This document shows, piece by piece, positions 35,790-44,011 of a stretch of 64,000 nucleotides of DNA (positions are counted from its first letter, which is position 1; every line of letters begins with the position of its first letter). A program made the position numbers and the translations under genes. The notes under the pieces were generated by a model. The model did no database searches, was not told the origin of the DNA, and saw only the letters and a list, made by a program, of their open reading frames with translations. This DNA comes from Bifidobacterium minimum (GTDB lineage: Bacteria; Actinomycetota; Actinomycetes; Actinomycetales; Bifidobacteriaceae): assembly GCF_000741645.1 (NCBI RefSeq), contig NZ_JGZD01000006.1, positions 1 to 64,000 of the forward strand. Direction: 5' to 3'.

Positions 35790-36798
35790 TTATTGTTTGA
35801 AAATTTTTCCCAAAAAAGTCTCTTGATGATTAGAAGATGTCTTAAACTGTTGTTTCCAAGTCAACTTGAAAAGATCGGTGTCTTTTGTCAACGCTTTCCA
35901 TTTCAACGCATCATATGGCTCATCAAGCACCTTAAATAATTCATCACACATCGGATTATTTGGCTTAATCTGCTTAAAAGCTTGATCTATGTATGAGTCA
36001 TGTCTCTGAGCAAGAACGATGAGATAATCAGTCAACAAATAATCTACAAGGAATTGCTCTTCTTCCCAATACTTGAGGAAGTAATCACGAATTGTGGCGA
36101 ATACACGTCTATGCTCATTATCACAGCCTAATGAATAATTAGCAAACATGCCTCCCGCGACTGATGCATGGAAATAGTCGGGTCTTTTAATAGAAAACAG
36201 AGGAGCAGAGTATAAAGATTTATCTAGCGAACCTGCACAGAAAAAAGTGGCATCCAACCACAAGCCACCATATCGTGAAAGAAGCTCTAGCCGAAGAAAA
36301 TCCGAAATATGCGTCTTAGATAGACTTCCTTCGTTATATCGTCTCCGAATACACTGGGGAAAAGAAACATATTCCCGCACATTCTTGTCAGTAATTATAA
36401 TTACTTCCCGATTTCCTGCATTACGCCGAACAGAGTCAACGCAGGCCTTTACGATTTCCGGAGCATTATCCAGCCCCTGCCACCAGCACATCCAGATTTT
36501 ATTCTTTAACGCCAGATCAACCTCTGGAAGAGGTGCCCGGTAGTCGTATGCAGCATAAAAATCACCGAACTTGTTCTCAAGATACTTGAGAACCGTTTCG
36601 TGCTTACGAAGCAACCGCTTCTTGACCGCGTCCGATTCCTTATATCCATTGTGATTCATTACCTGAATGTCTAATTTCGCACGAAAAGTATTAATTGCTT
36701 CAGGCCACGAAGTCACTTCAGCAATTTTTTTTCGTTGCATACATTTCTTCTGAGGCTCGATGAACAATCCGGCCAAGATTATTATGTTTCTTCGTCAT
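35790..36798 (-). CDS. Capsular-polysaccharide-type glycosyltransferase, start out of frame at an A8 tract
   Basis: Core sequence: KIWMCWWQGLDNAPEIVKACVDSVRRN, THISDFLRLELLSRYGGLWLDATFFC and later WEEEQFLVDYLLTDYL, typical of the Caps_synth/GT32 family. The best start is the ATG at 36796-36798, two bases after the stop of the upstream gene (coupled), giving MTKKHNNLGRIVHRASEEMY and then, at eight A (eight T at 36725-36732), a frame that stops at once. With seven A the frame would run into IAEVTSWPEAINTFRAK and the rest. As it stands, translation needs a TTG at 36776 or the ATG at about 36740, both poorly placed. Treat as a full gene that may be switched off here, or as one with a weak internal start. 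Confidence 0.72.
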
Positions 36799-36800
36799 CA

Positions 36801-38135
36801 CTAAATCACCCTCTCGTATAAATCAATCAATGTCAATGCATACTTATTTTGCAGACATCTTGCATTGACATATTCACGGCAGAACCGCTGCATGGATGAA
36901 TAGCTCGAGGCACTAACTGCAGAACATTTGCGCATACTGTTCAGCAAATCCACAGCATCCCCCGATTCAAACGTGACCCCTGTCTTGCCTTCCTCCACCA
37001 ATTCCGGAATGCCACCGATCCTGGCACCGATAATCGGGGTCTGGGCAGCCAAGGATTCCAAACCGGAATACGGCATGTTCTCACGCCATTCGGAGCTCAG
37101 CACGGTGAAGCGGGCATTGCCGACCTCTCGTTGCAGATCCTCGCCGCTCTTGTATCCCAGCAGATGAATACGCGAGACGGCCTGCGGGCCAGCCGAGGCT
37201 ATCAGCTGTTCAATGGCACCGCGTTCCGGTCCGTCACCCACAATGTGCAGATCCCATACATCAGGAATCACTTGGGCATCTTGATCATCGCTTTGCGCAT
37301 TGGCACTCCCCTGAGCGAGTCCCGCAGCCTGCATAAATGCTTTCACCAAGGTGAGAACGCCCTTCTCCTTGGAAAGGCGACCGAAGAACAGGAAATACGG
37401 TCTTGCTCCGGCCTTCGTATCCTCGAATTTATGCGTATTCGCCACCCGGGCGCCCATCGCCATCTGCGAATCGGTCAGGAAGTTCTGCATCGCGACGGTC
37501 TTGCCGGCAAAGCCTCCCTCATCGAGCTTACTCTTCATGAATTTCGAAGGCGCGATGATCAGATCGATTTTGTCATATGAATGGTGGAATTTCAGGAATT
37601 CCGCTTCCATGGTGGCCAAGGCGCTCTTCGCGCGGGACCCCTTCACGCATATGTTTTTGGTGGCATGCATGAAATGTCTGTCCAGGCAAGCGTCGCAGAC
37701 CTCTCCCCTACCGTTCACCATGGTGTAGGCCGGGCACAGCAGAATATAGTCATGCGCCGTGTAAACCACCGGCACATGGTGCTTCTTCAGATATGGAGCA
37801 TCTAGAATCGACAGCGTAAGCTGGCGGTGCACGTTATTCATATGGATGACGTCCGGCTTGAACTCCTCCAGCAACGCCTCGAACTTGCGCTTCGCCTCAA
37901 AAGAGTAAATCAGCGTGGAGGCTTCCTGCACCTTCTTGAATGCGGAGATCTCCCCCACATAATCCTTTTCAGAGACAAAATACTTGCTCCAACGACTTGG
38001 TTCGTTATTGGGATGCTTCATGGAGAAGAACGCCACCTCATGGCCAAGCGCCTTCAAGCCTTCGGCCAAGGCAAAGAAATATGTTTCGGCGCCGCCCTTG
38101 CGGTAGAAGTACTTGTTGACCAGCAGAATGCGCAT
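36801..38135 (-). CDS. Family 4 glycosyltransferase
   Basis: Retaining GT-B transferase. RILLVNKYFYRKGGAETYFFALAEGL at the N-terminus, DVIHMNNVHRQLT, a Cys-containing insert (CPAYTMVNGRGEVCDACLDRH) seen in some EPS GT4 enzymes, and the C-terminal nucleotide-sugar site FFGRLSKEKGVLTLV with MPYSGLESLAAQTPIIGARIGGIPELV. 444 residues. Its ATG overlaps the previous gene's stop (ATGA), so the two are coupled. Donor unknown. Confidence 0.92.
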   Translation of the reverse strand: MRILLVNKYFYRKGGAETYFFALAEGLKALGHEVAFFSMKHPNNEPSRWSKYFVSEKDYVGEISAFKKVQEASTLIYSFEAKRKFEALLEEFKPDVIHMNNVHRQLTLSILDAPYLKKHHVPVVYTAHDYILLCPAYTMVNGRGEVCDACLDRHFMHATKNICVKGSRAKSALATMEAEFLKFHHSYDKIDLIIAPSKFMKSKLDEGGFAGKTVAMQNFLTDSQMAMGARVANTHKFEDTKAGARPYFLFFGRLSKEKGVLTLVKAFMQAAGLAQGSANAQSDDQDAQVIPDVWDLHIVGDGPERGAIEQLIASAGPQAVSRIHLLGYKSGEDLQREVGNARFTVLSSEWRENMPYSGLESLAAQTPIIGARIGGIPELVEEGKTGVTFESGDAVDLLNSMRKCSAVSASSYSSMQRFCREYVNARCLQNKYALTLIDLYERVI

Positions 38136-39424
38136 CATTCACCGACCTTCTCACCCTTGTACAAAGCCAGAGTCTGATCCACTACCGAGTCCCAGCTGTA
38201 TTTGCCGGTAATGAAATCAGCGGCCTCATTCTTATACTTCTGGACTTTCTGAGGATGTCGGATCAGTTCATTCAATGCCTTGTACAACGCATCCGCGGAA
38301 CCATGCGCGAAGGAGGCAGCCTTATCCTCCACCACTTCCGTACATTCGGCGATATCCGAAGTCAGGCAGCAATTGCCATAGCTCATCGCCTCGAGCAGAC
38401 TCATGGGCATACCCTCAAGATCACTCGGCAGCACATAGATATACGCGTTGCTATACAACTCCTGCAGCATACGCCCCTGTACAAAGCCGGTCAGTATGAT
38501 ACGCGGGTCCTGCGCCGCCATCTGTTTAACCTGCTCATAGTATTCCGTTGAATCGGAAGACCCACCAGCAATAACCAGCTTCTTATCCGTATCGAGCTTG
38601 CCGAACGCGTCGATCAGATAGTGCACGCCTTTTTCTGGAACGATACGACCAAGGAACAGGATGTAGTCATCCTTGTGCAAACCATATTCGCTGGTGATTT
38701 CCTGTGCCGTAACCAGCTGTTTGCGTTCTATGCCGTTGGGAATGAACCGGGTATCACGCTCATACGTGTTCTTGAAGTATTCCTGCATGTTCCGGCTGAG
38801 CACAATGACCTCGTCCGCGCACTTGGCCGCGGTACGTTCGCCGAACTTCAAATACGTGGAGGCGAACCTTCCCCACTTGGCACGCTGCCAGTCGAGGCCA
38901 TGGATAGTGGCAACGGTACGAATTCCCGCCCAATGCGCCAGTCGGAGCATCACACACGGCCCTTCGGCATGGTAGTGAATCACATCCGGCTTCGCTGCAA
39001 TCGCCTTCAACGTGGCGAAGAAGGATGAGGACAGCGCGGCCATACCCTTGGCATCGAATGTGGTTACGGGAACGACATGAACACCCTGATAGGAGAATGG
39101 TTTGTCCGAAGCATTGACGACATCGTCGAATTCGGCTCCTGCCACATTATGACCTTTGCGATTGTATACTACAACCCGATTCCCCCGTGCCGACATACGC
39201 GTAGACAGCTCATCGACCACGATTTCAACACCGCCCTCACGAGAAGGTATACGCTTATGCCCGATAAATGCAATTCTCATATTTTGAACAAGCTCCATAA
39301 ATCTATCGCGCGAGACCTTCTTTAAAAGAAGCAGAATAGGAATAACCAATATGAAAGCGCTTATCAACATTGCTGAACGCAGGTAACCTCCTCCTCTGCA
39401 CATACATCTTTTACATTCTTTCAT
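38135..39424 (-). CDS. Family 4 glycosyltransferase (DUF1972/rhamnosyltransferase-like)
   Basis: GT-B transferase with NMRIAFIGHKRIPSREGGVEIVVDEL, TIHGLDWQRAKWGRFA, the GT4 core FLGRIVPEKGVHYLIDAF and LPSDLEGMPMSLLEAMSYGN. This pattern matches rhamnosyl- or related transferases that often add the second sugar. The reading frame starts at 39424 with a short hydrophobic stretch (AMLISAFILVIPILLLL) ahead of the catalytic domain; the true start could instead be MRIAFIGH, since no well-spaced ribosome site is seen for the longer form. First gene of the minus-strand EPS run; the IS256 copy lies about 55 bases upstream and may affect expression. Confidence 0.88.
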   Translation of the reverse strand: MKECKRCMCRGGGYLRSAMLISAFILVIPILLLLKKVSRDRFMELVQNMRIAFIGHKRIPSREGGVEIVVDELSTRMSARGNRVVVYNRKGHNVAGAEFDDVVNASDKPFSYQGVHVVPVTTFDAKGMAALSSSFFATLKAIAAKPDVIHYHAEGPCVMLRLAHWAGIRTVATIHGLDWQRAKWGRFASTYLKFGERTAAKCADEVIVLSRNMQEYFKNTYERDTRFIPNGIERKQLVTAQEITSEYGLHKDDYILFLGRIVPEKGVHYLIDAFGKLDTDKKLVIAGGSSDSTEYYEQVKQMAAQDPRIILTGFVQGRMLQELYSNAYIYVLPSDLEGMPMSLLEAMSYGNCCLTSDIAECTEVVEDKAASFAHGSADALYKALNELIRHPQKVQKYKNEAADFITGKYSWDSVVDQTLALYKGEKVGE

Positions 39425-39480
39425 TGCCTATAGACGGGGGCATTGTTGACGACAGTTAGTGCAATAGCAGTGATGCAGTA

Positions 39481-40828
39481 GATAACGTCCGGTTTCTTGC
39501 GCAGTTTTGAGGTTGTGGGAGCGTAGCCCGTCCTGTGTGTACGATTTTCAATCGCTGAATATGAAAACCGATTGGAAAGCAGGTGCGGGCTATGCCCAAG
39601 CACATTTTACAGGTGGATCAACCCTTGTTCGAGACCGAGCTGGATCGGATGGTCACGCAGAAGGTTACCCAGATCCTCAACAGGATGCTCGACGCTGAGG
39701 CGGATGATCTTACGGGGGCGGGACGTTATGAACGATCGGATACGAGGAAGGCGTATCGTGCGGGCCATTACCGGCGTGACTTGACGGTCAAGGCGGGCAA
39801 GCTTTCGGTGAAGGTGCCGAAGTTGAAGGGCGCGCTTTTCGAGTCGGCGGTCATCGAACGGTATCGGCGGCGCGAGGAATCAGTCGAGGAGGCACTGATT
39901 GAGATGTACTTGGCCGGTGTCTCCACGCGCCGCGTGGATGATATATCCCAGGCGCTGTGGGGTGAGAGAATGCCTTCGCAGACCTTGTCGGACCAGCTGA
40001 AGAAGGTGTATTCCCAGATCGATCAGTGGCGTACCCGGCCGTTGTCGCAGCCATACCCGTATGTGTTCATGGATGGCGTGTGGCATCAGCGTTCCTGGGG
40101 CGGGGCGGTCGAGAACGTGAGCATGCTGGTCGCGATCGGCGTCGGGCTGGACGGGCACCGGGAGGTGGTCGGCGTGGCGGAGGGCATGAAGGAGGATGCC
40201 GTCAGTTGGCAGAATTTCATCACCAGTCTGATCGCACGCGGATTGACGGGTGTGCGCCTCGTGGTGGGTGACCGGTGCGCCGGTTTGGTCTCGACGGTCG
40301 GCGAACTGCTGCCCAGGGCGCGCTACCAGCGGTGCATGGTGCATTTCATGCGCAACATCCTCTCGAAGGTCTCGCGTCGTCACAGCCGGTGGGCCGCCGA
40401 CGCGCTGAAAGCCATCTTCGCTTCGGAAACCCGTCAGGCCGCCTTGGCCAAGGCCGAAAGCGTCGCCACCGAGATGGAGCAGAGGAAACTCAACCAGGCC
40501 GCCACGTGTCTGCGGGAGGGGATCGGCGAGACCACCACCTACCTGCTCGACGATTATCCTCGTGAGCACCGCCGGCGGATCCGCACGAACAACATGATCG
40601 AACGATTGAACCGCGAGATCCGCAGAAGGACCCGTGTCGTGGGCGCATTCCCCGACGGCAAATCAGCCTTGATGCTCATCACCGCCAGAATCAGATACGT
40701 CACCGCCAACGACTGGTCCACACGCCGCTACCTGGACATGTCCCGCCTCCAGGACACCATACAGGAAGCGAACTGAAAACCCACACAGGCGGGCAAGAAC
40801 CAAAGTGCGCAAGAACCCGGGCACTACC
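39481..40828 (+). mobile_element. IS256-family element, copy 2 (complete)
   Basis: About 1.35 kb with imperfect terminal inverted repeats: GGTTTCTTGCGCAGTTT near the left end and the complement of AAAGTGCGCAAGAACCC near the right. The left boundary (39481) is set by where identity with copy 1 stops. The flanking octamers do not match each other, so no target duplication is visible. On the right it interrupts an IS3-type orfA. It is inverted relative to copy 1 at 1-1000. Confidence 0.9.
39592..40776 (+). CDS. IS256-family transposase
   Basis: Complete Mutator-type transposase of 394 residues. Catalytic Asp in YVFMDGVWHQ, Asp in RLVVGDRCAGLV, Glu in NMIERLNREIRRRTRVVGAFPD; the CxxH-like RCMVHFMRN region is conserved. 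The start MPKHILQVDQ was preferred over a Met three codons upstream (39583). Nothing suggests inactivation, so the element may still be mobile. Confidence 0.95.
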   Translation: MPKHILQVDQPLFETELDRMVTQKVTQILNRMLDAEADDLTGAGRYERSDTRKAYRAGHYRRDLTVKAGKLSVKVPKLKGALFESAVIERYRRREESVEEALIEMYLAGVSTRRVDDISQALWGERMPSQTLSDQLKKVYSQIDQWRTRPLSQPYPYVFMDGVWHQRSWGGAVENVSMLVAIGVGLDGHREVVGVAEGMKEDAVSWQNFITSLIARGLTGVRLVVGDRCAGLVSTVGELLPRARYQRCMVHFMRNILSKVSRRHSRWAADALKAIFASETRQAALAKAESVATEMEQRKLNQAATCLREGIGETTTYLLDDYPREHRRRIRTNNMIERLNREIRRRTRVVGAFPDGKSALMLITARIRYVTANDWSTRRYLDMSRLQDTIQEAN

Positions 40829-40926
40829 AAACGCAACGTCCTGACATAGGACTTATACCGACGATACGTGGCAACCGCCACCCGTTTCTGCTCAACCGAG
40901 TACATGACCTTCATCTGATCCTCCAA
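40829..40926 (-). pseudogene. IS3-type OrfA N-terminal fragment cut by IS256
   Basis: MEDQMKVMYSVEQKRVAVA and TYRRYKSYVRT resemble the start of an IS3-group OrfA helix-turn-helix protein. Coding similarity stops at the IS256 right end (about 40828), beyond which the frame runs into IS sequence. The rest of that older IS is not seen. Confidence 0.6.
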
Positions 40927-41070
40927 TTTCGACCAGAAAACAGTCCCAACCCCCTTATGACCTATAACCCTGTAAACTCTGCTCGGTACGCATGATGTCG
41001 AGCGGAGTCAGATGGATATTAGTCGTGTCACGCGCAGGCGTAGTCACGGTTGGTAAGGGTTTGCAGTCGG

Positions 41071-41541
41071 CTAGTCAGTTCGGACGTATGTGAGCACTAC
41101 GGCAGAATAGTTGGATAAGTCTTCGCTATCCTGTTGCATCTGCACGGTGTCCGCCCTGACCTGCCGATACGTGGCGATCGTTTCCCACATCAGGAAACTG
41201 GGGCTACCGCCATCCGTCGGATACCAGATTCGGCTTTGCGTGGGGAAAGGATTCTGCCTTCTGGTTTCAGTCCATACTGTCCGATTGGGAAAGGCTGACG
41301 AGGGTAAACTGCTCACTCTGGTCGCGGTCTCCAGCGTGGTGCCATACAGGATCTCTGCGGTGGTGTATTCGCTCTCCGCCTTGGTGAGCATCAGCGAGAA
41401 CACGCCATCGCATGCACAGTATGCAACAAGCGCCACACCCAACATGTAAAGAATAAGTCTCCACCACCTGCGCCTTCCCGACGAAGATTGCGCTCCAATC
41501 TGTGGACTGCGTGACGACTCGTTGGCAGATGACTTATCCAT
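41071..41541 (-). CDS. Hypothetical single-pass membrane protein
   Basis: I do not recognise this protein. From the Met at 41541 (MDKSSANESS) it has a Ser/Arg-rich cytoplasmic tail, one membrane helix (LILYMLGVALVAYCACDGVF, about residues 30-50) and an extracytoplasmic region of about 105 residues. The frame is open to 41646, but the extra sequence is not hydrophobic and has no clear ribosome site. Isolated between the IS256 copy and the hairpin at 42035. Confidence 0.5.
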   Translation of the reverse strand: MDKSSANESSRSPQIGAQSSSGRRRWWRLILYMLGVALVAYCACDGVFSLMLTKAESEYTTAEILYGTTLETATRVSSLPSSAFPNRTVWTETRRQNPFPTQSRIWYPTDGGSPSFLMWETIATYRQVRADTVQMQQDSEDLSNYSAVVLTYVRTD

Positions 41542-42034
41542 GTGTCGCTCGTAATTAATTGTACTTGTATTGTAGAACACCCCAGGAAACCTTCTTGTAT
41601 TCTTTGACGGCGTTGGCCTTGGAATCAGAAAAAAGGTAGTCGCCATTTTTCATAGCATTGCGGTTTTCTCTTTACAGATTGTGTATGAAAACATTGCTGG
41701 TAATGATGTCGAGAACCCTAATCTGCCATCGCCATTCATGGACATTGGTGAAACGAACTACCTATGGGAGATTGATCTCATTGATCAATCTCGAACACTA
41801 TCCATTCAACCGAGAGCGCGCATGAACTGCGATTATTCGGGGAACCATATTCGAGTTATTTACTGTTCCATTGCCATTCTGTACTCTCCTGTCTCCGTCT
41901 TGTTGACTGCATGGGAGGAGAAGTGCATACGTTCCTGAATCATTTATCATGATTCACTTCTTCGCCATATCTACGGCCTCCTCTCATTGAAAGTTGGCAA
42001 TCCCTGTGATAGACAGCAATCCGGTCGAAGTCCA

Positions 42035-42064
42035 AGCGCTGTCCCCTAAAAAAGGGACAGCGCT
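42035..42064. repeat. Perfect 11-base inverted repeat with A-rich loop
   Basis: AGCGCTGTCCC and GGGACAGCGCT flank CTAAAAAA. In the RNA this is a stable hairpin and might terminate the minus-strand genes upstream of it, though an IS end is another possibility. The rest of the gap 41647-42115 contains only a weak 85-codon open frame (41681-41938) that I do not support as a gene. Confidence 0.6.
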
Positions 42065-42115
42065 GTTCGTGGTCAATTTCGCTGACGAAGATGTCAATAC
42101 GCGTGCCTTGGATTG

Positions 42116-42665
42116 TTAGACGACTTTGCCCTGCCGCTCCTGCTCGTCGAACAGCCGCTCGTAATGCTCCTCCTCGGCGCGCGCCTCGGCCGCCAGCTCG
42201 GTCTCATCGCTGCGGTGGTCGGCGGCCGCGTCCATCTGATCAGTCAGCGCCTGATCCAGCTGCCGCTGCCGACGCTTGACCTGCGCGTCCGCGACCTTGT
42301 TCGCACCCCATGCGCCGAGCATCCCGCCGGTGCGCACCAACGGCCTGGCCGCATGCGCGGCGAACGGCAGGGCGTCCGGCCCGACGGCCACGGAGACGGC
42401 ATGGTTGCCCCCGGATGCGGCGGCCGGCCCGGTCGTGTTCATCGCCTGTGCGACGGCCTCGGCGCTCCGCTCAGGGTCGTCCAGCTGGTGGTCGGGTGGT
42501 GACACCGTTTCTGCGACCCTGCCAGGATATGCAGCACCTTCCGCAGGATGCCAAAGACCAGCCAGCTCAGGGCGCCTAGTGTCAACCCGGCAATGGTCAG
42601 CAGTGTCCGCGGTTCGGACAACGTCGTCGATGGGGTCATCCACCTTGATGGAACCTCCGCCGGTG
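42116..42665 (-). pseudogene. Unrecognised membrane-protein gene, apparently frameshifted
   Basis: Two frames seem to belong together. One encodes a short N-terminal region with a membrane helix (LLTIAGLTLGALSWLVFGIL, then RKVLHILAG). Near 42525 the sensible sequence continues in another frame (VAETVSPPDHQLDDPERSAEAV and a charged, Gln/Glu/Arg-rich C-terminus ending at 42116). The layout resembles small accessory proteins of mobile elements, but I cannot name a family. It follows the cysteine hydrolase gene on the same strand. Confidence 0.4.
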
Positions 42666-42688
42666 GTTCGCGACTGACCTGATTCGTG

Positions 42689-43072
42689 TCATCGCACAAC
42701 CGTGATGCCGGCATGCCGCAGACCGTCGACGGTCCTTGTGAAACGACCTGCTTTGGCTGCTTCGACGCATTTCTGGTCCAGCAGCACTGAGAAACCGTTC
42801 CTCTTGCCTGCGCGGGCCGACGCGGCCACGCAATAGTTGCCATCGATCCCCACCAGTTCCAATCCGGTGACGTTGTTGTCGCGCAGGAAGCGTGCCAGTT
42901 CCGTGTTGGAGAAGCAGTTGGCATGCTGCTTGACAAAGATATTTCCCGAGACGACATCGAGCCCCTTGGCGAGTTGGGGAGTGTATCTTCCACTGTGGTA
43001 GAAGAAACGCCGATCGTTTCTTCCTTCGCCGATGTAGTCTTCCTGCACGTCTACCACCAACAGGGCATCCAT
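42689..43072 (-). CDS. Short isochorismatase-family cysteine hydrolase
   Basis: Catalytic triad of the family is visible: Asp in ALLVVDVQEDYIG, Lys in NIFVKQHANCF, Cys in GIDGNYCVAASARAG. Length is 127 residues versus 170-210 in characterised nicotinamidase/isochorismatase enzymes; the region between the Asp and Lys motifs is much shortened. Start ATG after GGAAGGA. Substrate not predictable; it may be a small variant or a degenerate member. Confidence 0.72.
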   Translation of the reverse strand: MDALLVVDVQEDYIGEGRNDRRFFYHSGRYTPQLAKGLDVVSGNIFVKQHANCFSNTELARFLRDNNVTGLELVGIDGNYCVAASARAGKRNGFSVLLDQKCVEAAKAGRFTRTVDGLRHAGITVVR

Positions 43073-43315
43073 GTGATTCCTTCCGCCTCTTGCGGCGGCA
43101 TGTCCGCCGCGTCATCTGACTACCAGTATGACTGGATCGCATCTGCCGCAATGTGGGAACGCGTGTTTTCTGGATGGTTAGCGTGCTTGATCCGCGCGAT
43201 GTCGGCTCTGGGGGTACCTTGGATGGCGCTTCTTCTTCAGGACTCTCCGGCAATGATCGCATGCGGCGCGACTAGGGGCTCGTGCTCGTGTTCGGCTGTT
43301 TGTAGGATGCTAGGT

Positions 43316-44011
43316 ATGAAGGATGGCTTGAGTGCGGTCGGCGTGGGGGTGCTGGACAACGACCCGCTGGCGTTGCGCATGTTCCGTGCAGTGTTGCATG
43401 ACCGAGACGACATCGATCTGTTGTGGCTGGCTAGCAGCCCGGCCGTGGCGGTTCAATCGTGTCTATCGGCCGCGACCCGTCCGGACGTGCTGGTGACGGA
43501 CATGGCCTTGGAGGGCATCAGCGGAACAAGCGTGTGCGCGAAGGTGAAGCAGCTGTCCGGTCCGATCCGCGTGATCGGGGTGACGGCCTACCGTACGGAT
43601 GTTTACCTCGACGATGCGCGGGAAAGCGGCATGGAGGCGGTTGTCAGCAAAGCGCGGTTGGACGATCTCGTCGTCCGCATCCTCGACGAAGACGCCGCGC
43701 ATGGCGGGCCTCCGACGCAAGAGGAGAACGGGAGTGGGCCCACGCCCGCGGGTAGGGCAAACCCGTCCTCGTGCGAGGCTCGGCAATCGTCGGAGCAACC
43801 CACGCCCGTGGGCAGGAGAACGCTCTCACACCGCGAGCTGGAGGTGCTGGGATGTTTTTCGCGGGGGCTGAACTCCAGTGAGACGATGGATCGTCTCGAC
43901 ATCACCAGAAGCACGTTGGCATCTTACGAGCATAGGGCTACGGTCAAGCTCGGCGCGCGCAACAGGACGGAGGCGGTGGCGTTATGCATACGCAAGCACC
44001 TGCTGCCATGA
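43316..44011 (+). CDS. NarL/LuxR-type response regulator of the bacteriocin locus
   Basis: Two-component response regulator of 231 residues. Receiver: GVLDNDPLALRMF, phospho-acceptor Asp in PDVLVTDMALEG, Thr in VIGVTAYRT, Lys in AVVSKARL. A linker of about 50 residues with two related GPTPAGR/QPTPVGR segments leads to a LuxR-type HTH (LSHRELEVLGCFSRGLNSSETM and LDITRSTLASYEHRA). An open frame reaches back to 42923 without receiver-like sequence; ATG 43307 or 43316 are the sensible starts. It overlaps the histidine kinase gene by 28 bases and is probably the activator of the downstream bacteriocin genes. Confidence 0.9.
   Translation: MKDGLSAVGVGVLDNDPLALRMFRAVLHDRDDIDLLWLASSPAVAVQSCLSAATRPDVLVTDMALEGISGTSVCAKVKQLSGPIRVIGVTAYRTDVYLDDARESGMEAVVSKARLDDLVVRILDEDAAHGGPPTQEENGSGPTPAGRANPSSCEARQSSEQPTPVGRRTLSHRELEVLGCFSRGLNSSETMDRLDITRSTLASYEHRATVKLGARNRTEAVALCIRKHLLP

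Noticed and set aside
41681..41938. 85-codon plus-strand open frame
   Set aside because: No ribosome site, no recognisable motif, and composition does not look coding; left out as a gene.
42923..43315. Possible 130-residue N-terminal extension of the response regulator
   Set aside because: The extension shows no domain, overlaps the divergent hydrolase gene, and the receiver domain starts just after the ATG at 43316.
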